From assembly GCA_001464125.1 (NCBI GenBank), contig LNEP01000001.1:124001-188000 (forward strand): a stretch of 64,000 nt of DNA, written 5' to 3'. Numbering within the stretch: position 1 is the first letter of the stretch; each line of letters starts with the position of its first letter. This stretch comes from Betaproteobacteria bacterium Ga0077540 (lineage in GTDB: Bacteria > Pseudomonadota > Gammaproteobacteria > Burkholderiales > Methylophilaceae). Below the pieces are notes generated by a model, which saw nothing but the letters and a program-made list of their open reading frames with translations, ran no database searches and was not told the DNA's origin. The translations under genes were made by a program, and so were the position numbers. This document shows positions 17,162 through 26,000 of the stretch, piece after piece.

Positions 17162-17794
17162 TTAAGTGACCAAGGCATATTTGATAGCGTAATAGGTTAA
17201 ATCTGCATTGGTTTTTAAGCTCATTTTTTCTAGTATGCGGGTGCGATAAGTGCTAACCGTTTTAATGCTGATATGTAATTCCTCAGCGATTTCGGTGGGC
17301 GTGAGCCCGCTAGCCAATTTAAAAAACACCTGAAACTCGCGTTCAGACAATTGCTCATGCAATTGCTTTTCTGATGGATGACTTAACTCATTGGTCATTA
17401 ATTCGGCCAACTGAGAAGAAATATATTTTTTGCCTTGTGCAACGGTACGAATCGCGCGAATAATTTCCTCAGAATCTGCATCTTTAGACAAGTAGCCTTT
17501 GCAGCCACTGCGCATCAAATTCAGTGCATATTGTTCTTCTGCATAACCACTCAGCACCAATACAGGCAAGTCTGGCGCAATATGCTTGAGATCATGTAAG
17601 GTGTCTACGCCATTTTTGTCTGGCATAGAAATATCTAACACCACTACATCGTATTTGTTTTTGCGAATCAGATTTAGAGCCTCTACACCTGAAGAGGCTT
17701 CATCAGTGACTTCTAAATCGGATTCCATCTCAATTAAATTGCGCAAGCCTTGACGCACAATTTTATGATCGTCTGCCAGTAAAATCTTTTTCAT
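17162..17794 (-). CDS. NarL/FixJ-type response regulator
   Basis: A 210-residue transcriptional regulator. The receiver domain (1-120) has LLADDH (Asp8-9 region), phospho-acceptor Asp54 in VVLDISMPDKNG and the LSGY switch segment. The LuxR-type helix-turn-helix follows (about 145-205) with LSEREFQVFFKLASGLTPTE and ISIKTVSTYRTRILEKM. It probably pairs with the CHASE3-HisKA_3 kinase at 19190-20623, since kinases of this class act on NarL-type regulators. The genes between them (YqjE, YqjD, DUF1328) and the EF-hand/BON gene beyond are natural targets, but this is inferred from position. Confidence 0.93.
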   Translation of the reverse strand: MKKILLADDHKIVRQGLRNLIEMESDLEVTDEASSGVEALNLIRKNKYDVVVLDISMPDKNGVDTLHDLKHIAPDLPVLVLSGYAEEQYALNLMRSGCKGYLSKDADSEEIIRAIRTVAQGKKYISSQLAELMTNELSHPSEKQLHEQLSEREFQVFFKLASGLTPTEIAEELHISIKTVSTYRTRILEKMSLKTNADLTYYAIKYALVT

Positions 17795-17840
17795 GCATTT
17801 TGTCCGTAGTGTTGACTGTTAGGTTATTAAACCACAATGC

Positions 17841-18296
17841 TTAGCGGTTCGCCTCATCAGAGATATCGGCAGTACCATCCAAGCCATGTCTGAATGATTG
17901 CCAGTCTTTGGAAATAAGAGCTGTTGTTTCCGCAAGCAAAGGCTTTTGTTGCCATGAAGATTTAATCAAAGTGTAAATAACAGCGCTAATGCATAAAGGG
18001 ACTAACATAGATACTCCTAATATCACTTCTCGGTGAGGGCTTTCCCAGGCGGTGGCAAATAACCACATCAACCCAAGCAAGCCACTGAAAATAATCGCGG
18101 AAAACATAATCAGATAGCCTATAAAACTATGGACGACACGTTGCAAGTCTTGCATCACGTTCTCTTTAATGCGCAGAGAACGACTCTCCGCATAATTGGC
18201 AGCATTTTCCCTTACCTCGATGAGGTCATTTTTGGCCTCTGAGATACGGTTACCAATTAGATAGAAAGTAATCATTTTAAGAACGGATGCAAACAT
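17841..18296 (-). CDS. YqjE-like / holin-superfamily membrane protein
   Basis: A 151-residue protein with two central membrane helices (about residues 58-82 and 90-112) and charged ends. It resembles the YqjE (Phage_holin_3_6) family, which accompanies YqjD in enterobacterial stress operons. AAGGAAA precedes the ATG. It lies 13 bases after the YqjD-like gene on the same strand. The holin label is historical, and nothing around it is phage-like. A role in membrane or stationary-phase stress is inferred from the YqjD partner. Confidence 0.75.
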   Translation of the reverse strand: MFASVLKMITFYLIGNRISEAKNDLIEVRENAANYAESRSLRIKENVMQDLQRVVHSFIGYLIMFSAIIFSGLLGLMWLFATAWESPHREVILGVSMLVPLCISAVIYTLIKSSWQQKPLLAETTALISKDWQSFRHGLDGTADISDEANR

Positions 18297-18309
18297 GACT
18301 TGTGTTTCC

Positions 18310-18729
18310 TTATTGTGATGATTGTTTTGAGCCTAACACATAACCCAGCAACAAGCCTACGCCAGCTGCTAATACCAAAGTGCCTACAGGGTTCTCTTTC
18401 ACAGTTTCAGCTGCACGTTGCTTGCTTGTAGCATAAGCATTAGCTACTTCATCTGTCACCACGTGTTTTAGCTCAGCAGCTCTATCAGTGAGTTGCTCTT
18501 TAAGCTGTTCCACTTTGGTTTTTTGTTTGTGCTCATCCAATAAGTTTTTCAAGCTGTGAATCAGTGATTCAGCTTGGTCTTTAGTGGCATCAGTTTTATT
18601 TGCAATTTTGTCTGATACTTTTGCAGCAGAGGTTTTGATTTGCTCAGCTACTTTTTCTACAGTGTTGCTAGCCTCCTGTGCAAGTTGATCAGCATCAGAA
18701 CGGATATTTTCTTTACCTAAATTAAACAT
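18310..18729 (-). CDS. DUF883/YqjD-ElaB family membrane-anchored protein
   Basis: A 139-residue protein of the YqjD/ElaB/YgaM family. Residues 1-112 are a long charged helix rich in Ala, Lys, Glu and Gln (coiled-coil-like). The C-terminus has the family's membrane anchor, VLAAGVGLLLGYVLGSK. E. coli YqjD attaches to the inner membrane and binds ribosomes in stationary phase. AGGAG lies just before the ATG. Together with the YqjE-like gene downstream and the DUF1328 gene upstream it forms a compact leftward stress cluster. Confidence 0.88.
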   Translation of the reverse strand: MFNLGKENIRSDADQLAQEASNTVEKVAEQIKTSAAKVSDKIANKTDATKDQAESLIHSLKNLLDEHKQKTKVEQLKEQLTDRAAELKHVVTDEVANAYATSKQRAAETVKENPVGTLVLAAGVGLLLGYVLGSKQSSQ

Positions 18730-18769
18730 AATAGACTCCTTGTTTGTGTAACAATTAAGATGGTTTGTA

Positions 18770-18925
18770 TTAACTTCTAGACTTTAAAAATGAAATAATG
18801 GTGAGCACCAAAAACACAAAAAATAGAATTTTTGCAATGCCCGCCGCGCTTGCTGCAATACCGCCAAAACCAAACACTGCAGCGATTAGCGCAATCACTA
18901 AAAATACAACGGTGTAATGAAGCAT
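18770..18925 (-). CDS. DUF1328 small membrane protein (YtjA-like), 51 aa
   Basis: A short frame reading [20 protein letters not shown] and continuing with [15 protein letters not shown], which matches the DUF1328/YtjA family almost throughout its length. It has two hydrophobic helices and ends in a basic KSRS tail. The TAGGAGAACAAC sequence gives a strong Shine-Dalgarno before the ATG (complement of 18923-18925). It heads the leftward YqjD-YqjE cluster. Family members are induced by osmotic or general stress in several bacteria, but their biochemical role is unknown. A longer frame on the same strand (18777-18977) is not the real gene. Confidence 0.9.
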   Translation of the reverse strand: MLHYTVVFLVIALIAAVFGFGGIAASAAGIAKILFFVFLVLTIISFLKSRS

Positions 18926-19006
18926 GTTGTTCTCCTAAATAAGTACACATGAGTATTTGTGTACAACGTGTTGCCATATTAAAAAAAACTGCAAAATAAC
19001 ATGAGT

Positions 19007-19019
19007 GGAGAATGTCCGA
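19007..19019. promoter_or_regulatory. Conserved GGAGAATGTMCGA element, copy 1
   Basis: GGAGAATGTCCGA lies about 82 bases upstream of the DUF1328 start. An almost identical 13-mer (GGAGAATGTACGA) is at 20645-20657, about 87 bases before the EF-hand/BON gene, and a shorter relative is before the second BON gene (43411-43422). This placement suggests a shared operator for stress genes, possibly for the adjacent NarL-type regulator. Confidence 0.35.
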
Positions 19020-19189
19020 ATTGTGTGTAAGAAACGGCCTACAAGCCTTGCTTTAAGTGACTAAGATATAAAAAATATACATGCATATATATAATGCATA
19101 AACTAAATTTGATTTCGTGATATGCTCGCGTGTGTCCTCATTAAATCCATTAGAAACAACTCATTAAAACCATTAGGTAGCTGCATAAG

Positions 19190-20623
19190 ATGCGAAAATT
19201 TTTAGAACTGGTATTTGCAAAGCTGGATCAGCTATTTGGCATATTTGGTGGACGTAATATTGCATTGTTAGGGGTTTCGCTAGTCATCACTATCTTTAGC
19301 TTATTTTTCAATGAGAATTGGTTACACGATGCGACCGAAAAGTCGAATGAAATCGCACGTATCAATCACATGTTGCAAACGGTGGGTCAGCTACAAAGCA
19401 ATTTGTATAAAGCAGAGAGTGCGCAACGCGGATACTTATTAACACGCGCTAAAGACTATTTGCTGTATTACGGTGTGGGCGTGGATGAGGCTAAAAAGAA
19501 TTTACAAGCCATACAAACGGCTCTGCTGGTGTTAACCCCAGCGACCGCTTATCAAGTAGAGCAAAATATACTAAGTAAGTTATCTTCCGACGTTGGTGCA
19601 AAAATCTCTGAGATGGATGTGACGATTGAGTTTGCCACCAAAGGCAAAGTGCTCGACGCAAAAAAAGTACTCAATCTAGACAATGGCATGGCGCAGATGA
19701 ACAACATTAATATGCATATTGAAAAGATGCAGACCACATTAAAACAACGTCTAGGCACTGTGTATGCAGCGAGAAATGTCACACGCACTATTATCCGCAC
19801 CTCGGTGATTGCCGGACCGATTATCCTGATCTTCTTGGTGGTGCTGGTGATTAAGCAATTACTTCAAGAATTGGCCGATAAAGCCACCTTACAACAGCGT
19901 CTATCTGATGAAAATCAAAGGCATGAAGCGCAAGCAATGGAGCAAAGCAAGTTGTTGCGTAGCCTGGCATTGGATTATCAGGCCGATGTGGAACGTGAGC
20001 GTTATAAGCTGGCAAGGGAGTTGCATGATGAGTTGGGGTCTATCCTCACCGCTTCGAAAATGGATATTTCCTGGGTCATCAAAACCATAGGTAAAACACA
20101 TCCTGAAATCGCTGAGAAGCTCAAGAAAACCAATAGCTACTTGGATCAAGGTATTAATTTCAAACGACAAGTGGTGCAAGAGTTACACCCTGCCATGATC
20201 TCATCGTTTGGTTTCTGGCCAGCACTTCGTGCGTTGATCGATGATGCAGTCGAGCGTAACAAGTGGGAGCTGACCCTCACCCTACCGGATGAAAATACTG
20301 TTATTAATGAGACGATTAGTTTGGTGGCTTATAGAATTGTGCAAGAGACGCTGAATAACTGTAATAAGTATGCCAAAGCCACAACCCTTTCTATTCATAT
20401 GATTAACGATGAAAAACATTTGAAGATTGAAATTCAAGACAATGGGGTTGGGATTGATTTAGACAACTTAGATGCCAACACCCATGGCCTAAGTGGTATG
20501 CGACATCGTGTACTAGCGATTGGTGGACACTTTGAAGTAGCCAGCAGCTTAGGAAATGGGCTGTTTACAAGTGCAATCTTACCGTTAGATGTAAAGGCGG
20601 CTGAATCGCAATCAACCTTGTAG
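19190..20623 (+). CDS. CHASE3-HisKA_3 sensor histidine kinase
   Basis: A 477-residue membrane kinase. Order: membrane helix (about 23-42), periplasmic CHASE3-like sensor (about 45-195, with QLQSNLYKAESAQRGYLLT), second helix (about 204-223), coiled linker, HisKA_3 dimerisation domain with the phospho-histidine in KLARELHDELGSILTA (about His279), and an HATPase_c domain (ETLNNCNKYAK N-box, DNGVGI G1 box, GLSGMRHRV G2 box). All nucleotide-binding motifs look intact. It is likely the partner of the NarL-type regulator at 17162-17794, encoded divergently on the other side of the YqjD/YqjE/DUF1328 cluster. Confidence 0.92.
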   Translation: MRKFLELVFAKLDQLFGIFGGRNIALLGVSLVITIFSLFFNENWLHDATEKSNEIARINHMLQTVGQLQSNLYKAESAQRGYLLTRAKDYLLYYGVGVDEAKKNLQAIQTALLVLTPATAYQVEQNILSKLSSDVGAKISEMDVTIEFATKGKVLDAKKVLNLDNGMAQMNNINMHIEKMQTTLKQRLGTVYAARNVTRTIIRTSVIAGPIILIFLVVLVIKQLLQELADKATLQQRLSDENQRHEAQAMEQSKLLRSLALDYQADVERERYKLARELHDELGSILTASKMDISWVIKTIGKTHPEIAEKLKKTNSYLDQGINFKRQVVQELHPAMISSFGFWPALRALIDDAVERNKWELTLTLPDENTVINETISLVAYRIVQETLNNCNKYAKATTLSIHMINDEKHLKIEIQDNGVGIDLDNLDANTHGLSGMRHRVLAIGGHFEVASSLGNGLFTSAILPLDVKAAESQSTL

Positions 20624-20644
20624 TCATTTTCTGACAACATAATC

Positions 20645-20657
20645 GGAGAATGTACGA
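20645..20657. promoter_or_regulatory. Conserved GGAGAATGTMCGA element, copy 2
   Basis: GGAGAATGTACGA differs from the copy at 19007-19019 by one base. It lies about 87 bases before the ATG of the EF-hand/BON gene and just after the kinase stop codon, so it is placed as a promoter-proximal operator. Confidence 0.35.
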
Positions 20658-20743
20658 CTGACCTAAGTTCTCGACCTCCCTAAGATGGCATCCAACAAAA
20701 CGAACTTTGTTTTGTGCATGTTAAATACTTAGGAGAAGACAGA

Positions 20744-21259
20744 ATGAACAATATCAATACTAAAAAAACCACCATGGCGATGATGCTGTTAGCCGCTGGT
20801 TTTTCATTTCACGCCAGTGCATTTGATACTGACCAAGTGCAAGATGCGCAAGCTTCTTACGCTGAGCAATTTAAACGCTTGGACACCAATAGCAATGACT
20901 TGCTGACCATGACAGAAGCGGAAAAAGATAAATCGCTAAACAGCAAATTATTTGCACAAGCTGACAAAGACAACGATGGTACGCTTAACAAAGACGAATA
21001 CGCAGAAGTTAAAACCAAAGTCAGCGAACAAAAAGTATCGCAAGTGGTAAGCGATAGTGTGATTACCACCAAAGCCAAAGCCAAGTTGCTGGCTGAGGAA
21101 TCACTTAAATCACTCAAAATTAGTGTAGAAACCTACAAAGGTGAGGTGATTCTGAGTGGCTTTGTAGCCAATGAAACTATGAAAGCCAAAGCCGAACAGG
21201 TAGTGGCTTCTGTGGAAGGCGTGAAGTCCATTAAAAACGGCTTGGTTGTAAAAAGCTAA
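20744..21259 (+). CDS. Exported EF-hand and BON domain protein
   Basis: A 171-residue periplasmic protein. The start at 20744 follows an AGGAGAAG Shine-Dalgarno and gives a clean signal peptide (MAMMLLAAGFSFHASA). Two EF-hand-like loops follow, DTNSNDLLTMTE (about 48-59) and DKDNDGTLNKDE (about 76-87), which should bind calcium. The C-terminal BON domain (about 105-171) has DSVITTKAKAKLL and VEGVKSIKNGLVV, as in OsmY-type proteins that bind phospholipids under osmotic stress. It lies downstream of the kinase gene and ends with a strong terminator, consistent with a small stress regulon. Confidence 0.88.
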   Translation: MNNINTKKTTMAMMLLAAGFSFHASAFDTDQVQDAQASYAEQFKRLDTNSNDLLTMTEAEKDKSLNSKLFAQADKDNDGTLNKDEYAEVKTKVSEQKVSQVVSDSVITTKAKAKLLAEESLKSLKISVETYKGEVILSGFVANETMKAKAEQVVASVEGVKSIKNGLVVKS

Positions 21260-21286
21260 TTCGTTTTAATATCGCAACGCTCGCTC

Positions 21287-21318
21287 AAAAACCCACGCCA
21301 TATTGGTGTGGGTTTTTA
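21287..21318 (+). terminator. Rho-independent terminator after the EF-hand/BON gene
   Basis: The hairpin ACCCACGCCA / TGGTGTGGGT (one G-T pair) is followed by TTTTAA and preceded by an A run, so it could act in both directions. It sits 28 bases after the stop codon, and the opposing MoaD-like gene ends at 21359. Confidence 0.8.
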
Positions 21319-21358
21319 ATGGCGAAAACATACACGGCTAAACAATTTTGCTGTACGT

Positions 21359-21646
21359 TTAACCGCCGCTCAATGATTGAAAAATATAGACCGTTGCATC
21401 TTCTGGAATGCGGTCAGAGAGGTTTTTTTTATCCATGATAATGTTGCTATTGATGCTGAGGTTGACATGCCGACGCAGCGCACCATGGTCATCCAGTACA
21501 TAATCAGTAAAGCCCGGAGCTAGCAGATTGATTGCAGACAATGCCTCTGCCACCGACCCAGCAGGCACATTGATAGTTTGATTTTTTAACTGTGGAAAAA
21601 ACCGATACAAGTGTTGTGTCATTTCGACTTTGGGCATAGCGCTCAA
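21359..21646 (-). CDS. MoaD/ThiS-like ubiquitin-fold protein
   Basis: A 95-residue protein with a beta-grasp sulfur-carrier fold: hydrophobic strands (LYRFFPQL, INVPAGSVAEAL), a DHGALRRHVNLSINSN core and the C-terminal YIFQSLSGG, whose terminal GG is the site of thiocarboxylation in MoaD and ThiS. The ATG overlaps the stop of the Asp-box gene upstream (ATGA), so the two are translated together. No MoaE or molybdopterin genes are near. It may therefore serve as a sulfur or modifier carrier for the partner protein, which is inference. Confidence 0.82.
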   Translation of the reverse strand: MSAMPKVEMTQHLYRFFPQLKNQTINVPAGSVAEALSAINLLAPGFTDYVLDDHGALRRHVNLSINSNIIMDKKNLSDRIPEDATVYIFQSLSGG

Positions 21647-22827
21647 CCAAACCGAACGGAATAGATAGGCGGGAAATTATTTCCCAAGCATTGCCAAGTT
21701 TCGCCACGGTCTTCAGAGATGTAAGCATTGCCGGAAGTGCTGCCAAAACATACCACATCGCCCGATGCATCTAAAGCATGCCGTAATACAATGTCATAGG
21801 CATGGGCTTGCGGGAGACCAGTTCTGAAACGCTGCCATGATTGCCCGCCATCGGAAGTCCGTGCCACAAACAAACCACCATCAATGCTCATGCGCTCTGC
21901 ATCACTATGTGCGGGTACTACCCAAGCGGTGCGTCCATCAGATTTATCCACCGCTATCGGGAAGCCAAAGTGCACCCCTTGGTCAGGTGCACTGACTCTT
22001 TTCCAGTGTTTAGCGGCGTTGTCGCTGTAAAAAATGCCAAAGTGGTTTTGCTGCCACATATGCTCAGGCTGGCCAGCGCAATGTGTTACAAAGTGCGGGT
22101 CGTGGCTCCATTCTGTTTCTGGGTTGGGCATATAGTCGTTGAGCATGCCTTGGTTACGTGGTGCCCAAGTGAGACCACCATCTTGGCTCTCAATCACCCC
22201 TGCGGTGGAGACTGCAACATATAGATGGTGTTGGTTGTTTGGGTCTACCACAATAGAGTGAATGCCGGGCTCAAACACACCGTAATCGATACTTGCGGGG
22301 GTGCCGTGCCATTGGTTCGTAGTCTTTGCATCACCGGCGAATAAATCACCCCCTCGGCTGGGGTGATTCCACAGCGGGCGATTGAGTTCCCAGCTATCGC
22401 CGCCATCATCGCTTACAAACAAACCACCAGGAATCGTGCCTGCATAAAGCCTGCCGGGCTGATTGGCATTGCCAAACGCAATATTCCATATTTTGAACAC
22501 GGCGGCATCTGCGTATTCTGGTTCTCCGGAAGGTGCGCTAGGGTCGAAATCTGGGGTAGGTAGGTATTTGACAATATAGCGTGCGCCCTTGGGGTATTTC
22601 AGCGAGGTAATGTCCTCCCAAGTGGCACCATCGTCACGTGAACGTGATAGCTTAGGCCCCCAGTGCCCATGATCCAAAGAGGCCCAAAGTGTGCCATCAC
22701 GTGGGTCACATGCGGCATAACATACTGGAATACCTGCATGCGCAATTGGGCGTGGTCGCCATTGTCCATGTATGCGCTCAATCATAATGGTGCCTTTGCG
22801 CGAACCCAACAAAATCTTATCAGACAT
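21643..22827 (-). CDS. Asp-box (BNR/WD40-like) beta-propeller protein
   Basis: A 394-residue soluble protein without a signal peptide. It contains at least five Asp boxes (S-x-D-x-G-x-T-W): SRDDGATW, SDDGGDSW, SQDGGLTW, TSDGGQSW and SEDRGETW, which mark a sialidase/YCF48-type propeller. The catalytic Arg triad of sialidases is not evident, so a glycosidase name would mislead. It overlaps the MoaD-like gene by 4 bases; this gene pair is known to me from other proteobacteria but has no assigned role. It probably acts in the cytoplasm, since export signals are absent. The ATG has a nearby GGAG sequence. Confidence 0.8.
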   Translation of the reverse strand: MSDKILLGSRKGTIMIERIHGQWRPRPIAHAGIPVCYAACDPRDGTLWASLDHGHWGPKLSRSRDDGATWEDITSLKYPKGARYIVKYLPTPDFDPSAPSGEPEYADAAVFKIWNIAFGNANQPGRLYAGTIPGGLFVSDDGGDSWELNRPLWNHPSRGGDLFAGDAKTTNQWHGTPASIDYGVFEPGIHSIVVDPNNQHHLYVAVSTAGVIESQDGGLTWAPRNQGMLNDYMPNPETEWSHDPHFVTHCAGQPEHMWQQNHFGIFYSDNAAKHWKRVSAPDQGVHFGFPIAVDKSDGRTAWVVPAHSDAERMSIDGGLFVARTSDGGQSWQRFRTGLPQAHAYDIVLRHALDASGDVVCFGSTSGNAYISEDRGETWQCLGNNFPPIYSVRFG

Positions 22828-22960
22828 GATAGTTATCTCCTCCAGCCAACCATGGAGGGTAATGTAATAGTTTAAGAAACCAAGCGCAATAAAAGCCCTT
22901 CAATTTGAGGGATTGTATGGCGCTTAAATGTGGCAATATGCAACAAATGATATATACCGT

Positions 22961-22989
22961 TTGACATAAATCATTAATGTCTTAAATAT
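22961..22989 (+). promoter_or_regulatory. Putative promoter of the large GGDEF-EAL gene
   Basis: A perfect -35 TTGACA (22961-22966) is followed after about 17 bases by a weak -10 (AAATAT). An inverted repeat GACAT...ATGTC overlaps it. The gene starts with GTG at 23054. Confidence 0.3.
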
Positions 22990-23053
22990 TAATTGTTAGC
23001 CTTATCATAAATCGTGCAATATAGACATCATAGACATTGAAGTTGATTAGTAA

Positions 23054-26000
23054 GTGAATACACAAGATAAAGCAGATTGGGTTGGATTGATTGCAGCGCT
23101 CGCTGTGATATGTATTTCTTCTTTGGTGATATTCGGTTGGTTGTTTGATTTACCCATGATCACATCAATCAGTGCGCTCTGGAACTCGATGGTCATGAAT
23201 ACGGCCATTTGCAGTTTACTTTGCGCGATTTCCTTGTATTTAAACTATTTTTTCAAGTTTAATACTGCACAAATTTTTCATAGAGCCTCTGCACTCATCA
23301 TCATCGCTATCAGCACGTTTGTGCTGGCAGAAATGATGCTTAATTTGCCTATCAATATTGATTTGCCAGAGTTACATGGCGTTTATCAATTTGATAAAGC
23401 GCACCCTGGTCGAATGGCTCCCAATACAGCAATCGGTTTACTGATGTTAGGGATAGGGCTGTTAATTACTAGCCTAAATCAACAAACAGAGCATATAAGA
23501 CGCTTACGAAAAGTACTATCTACTATCACCTTTGTAATTGCTACCTTGGGTTTGATAGGCTATCTATTCAACATTTCAGCCTTATATACCGTTAAAAATT
23601 ATCCGCAGATGGCATTGCCTACCGCCATTAATCTGACCTTGCTTGCCATTGGTTTATATTTTCTGAATACGGAAAAAGTAGGGGACGATGATGCGGTTTT
23701 AGTTAAGAGGATATATTCCAAAGTATTGTTTATATTGGTTTTTATTACATTCATCTCTACATTTACCTCCTTTATTCTCCTCACCAATAACACTAAAAAA
23801 ATTCTGGCGGAAAATCTCAAGCAAGCCACTACTGACCGAGTTTTCTTATTTGATGTCACAATTAAATACCGGTCGGAGCGTGCCTTGGTCGCCTCCAAGA
23901 ATCGAGAGATTCTGCAACTCTTATCTAGCATTAAGCAGCAGGGGGGCAATCAAGCGCCAGTGGCTCGGCTCAATGAAATTGCTTTTAATCTCATTCCAAA
24001 TGGGTTTGATGCTGTGTATTTCACACAAGTGTCTGGACAGAAAATTGCTGGATTTGATTATATTGGTGAAACCCAAGGGCCTGCTTTTTTTCTAAACGCG
24101 AAATACGGTTCATGGTTGTTTTGGCATAATGGGTATGTGTTAAATACTCAGATTCCCATTAAGAATCAAGGTAATACAATCTTAGGCTATATGGTGACCA
24201 AACAGCGTTTACTGGCTTTGGATGAGTTGCGAAGTCACACCCGAGTGAACGAGAATATCACCGATATGATTGTCTGTGGCGCTGATGGCGGGACATTCAA
24301 ATGTTTCCCATCTTCAGTTGAAGATAAGCCGTTTAGTATGCCTAAATTCCATGGGCGTCAACGTTTAGTCATGAGCCGTGCTTTGGATTTGAATGAAACA
24401 GGAATACGTGAAAATATTGATTACCGTGGCAACCGTGTCTTGGCCAGCTTTGGCAAAATCCCGAATACCAATTTAGCCATGATAGTCAAAACGGATTTGA
24501 GCACCTTATACCAGCCAGTGCGTTTGCAACTGTATAAGACAGTCGCAGCATTGTCTGTAATTATCTTGCTAGGGCTATTACTCATTCGTGGCAGGCTTAT
24601 CCCTTTGGTGAGTCGATTAAAAGCCTCTAAAGACCAATCCGAACAAGCCATGCAACAGTTTATTGCAGCTGCAGAAGGCAGCTTGGACGCATTTTTAATC
24701 TTAAAAGCTGTTAGAGATGAGCATGGAAAAGTCCAGAATTATGTCTGTACCTACGCGAATGACATTGTGTGTGCCATGTTTGATTGTGATAAACAAGCAC
24801 TCACTGACAGTTTGCTCTATACCGTATTGCCATTCTTAAGAAGCACAAAATTTTCTAGCAAATATCAATATGTGATTGAAAGTGGTAAAACCATTTCTGA
24901 AGAGTTAAAAGTAGATTTGCCAGCGTTTAGCATCACATGGATTAGTCATCAAGTAGTGAAGTTGGGTGATGGGGTTGCGGTCACCATGCGTGATTTAACC
25001 AAGAAAAAGAAAATTGAATCGGCACTTGCAGAGTCTGAGCGCACCCAATCTGCAATTGTACGATCCGTGGCTTACTCCATTATCGCGACTGACATTGAGG
25101 GCACGATTATCTCGATGAACCAAGCTGCAAAAAATATGCTTTGGTATGATGCAGAGGAGTTGGTGGGCAAGCATACGCCTGAAATTATCCATGACAAAGA
25201 CGAAGTGATTGCCCGTGCCAGCGAGCTGAGTTTGGAGTTGGGGCGTTATATTGCTCCTGGATTTGAAGTGTTTGTTGCAAAAGCTGATGAAGGCATGCCT
25301 GAGGAGCGTGAGTGGACGTATATCCGCAAAGATGGCTCAAGGTTTCCGGTGAAGTTATCTGTGGCACAACTCAAGGATGAACAACAGCAAGTTTGCGGTT
25401 ATTTAGGCATCGCCTATGACATGACCGAACTTAAACGTAACGAAGAATATATCAAGCATATTGCATTGCACGATGTTCTGACAGGCTTACCCAATCGTAC
25501 CCTTTATTCAGATCGCGCCGGCATGGCTTTTGAACATGCTAAGCGTGAACATAAAAAGGTGGCTATTGCGCTGCTAGATTTAGATCATTTCAAACATGTG
25601 AATGATTCACTAGGGCATCACATTGGCGATGTTCTGTTGCAGGAGGTTACGCAGAGGCTAAATAGGAGCATAAGACCTACCGATACAGTGGCTAGGATGG
25701 GAGGAGATGAATTTGCCTTTATCTTGCCTAATCTCAAACAATCAGATGACGTCCTGTCTGTATTTAATAAAATACTTAAAACGCTCAAGCCAGCACTGAC
25801 GGCTTCAAACCACCAACTGCATGTGACAGCCAGCATTGGCATTAGCATATATCCAGACCATGGCAATGATCTCTCTCAATTACTCAGAAACGCTGATACT
25901 GCGATGTATAAAGCCAAAGCGCTTGGTCGAAACAATTTGCAATTGTTTACCAGCGAGATGGAATCGCAAGCCACAAAACGCATGGCCTTAGAGACAGACT

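Noticed and set aside
17841-18296. Holin-like protein taken as evidence of a prophage
   Set aside because: The neighbours are YqjD and DUF1328 stress genes and there are no phage structural or integrase genes.
18777-18977. 66-residue frame overlapping the DUF1328 gene
   Set aside because: It lacks a ribosome binding site and family pattern; the real gene is the 51-residue frame at 18770-18925.
21643-22827. Exo-alpha-sialidase activity
   Set aside because: Only Asp boxes are seen; the catalytic arginine triad and a signal peptide are not.
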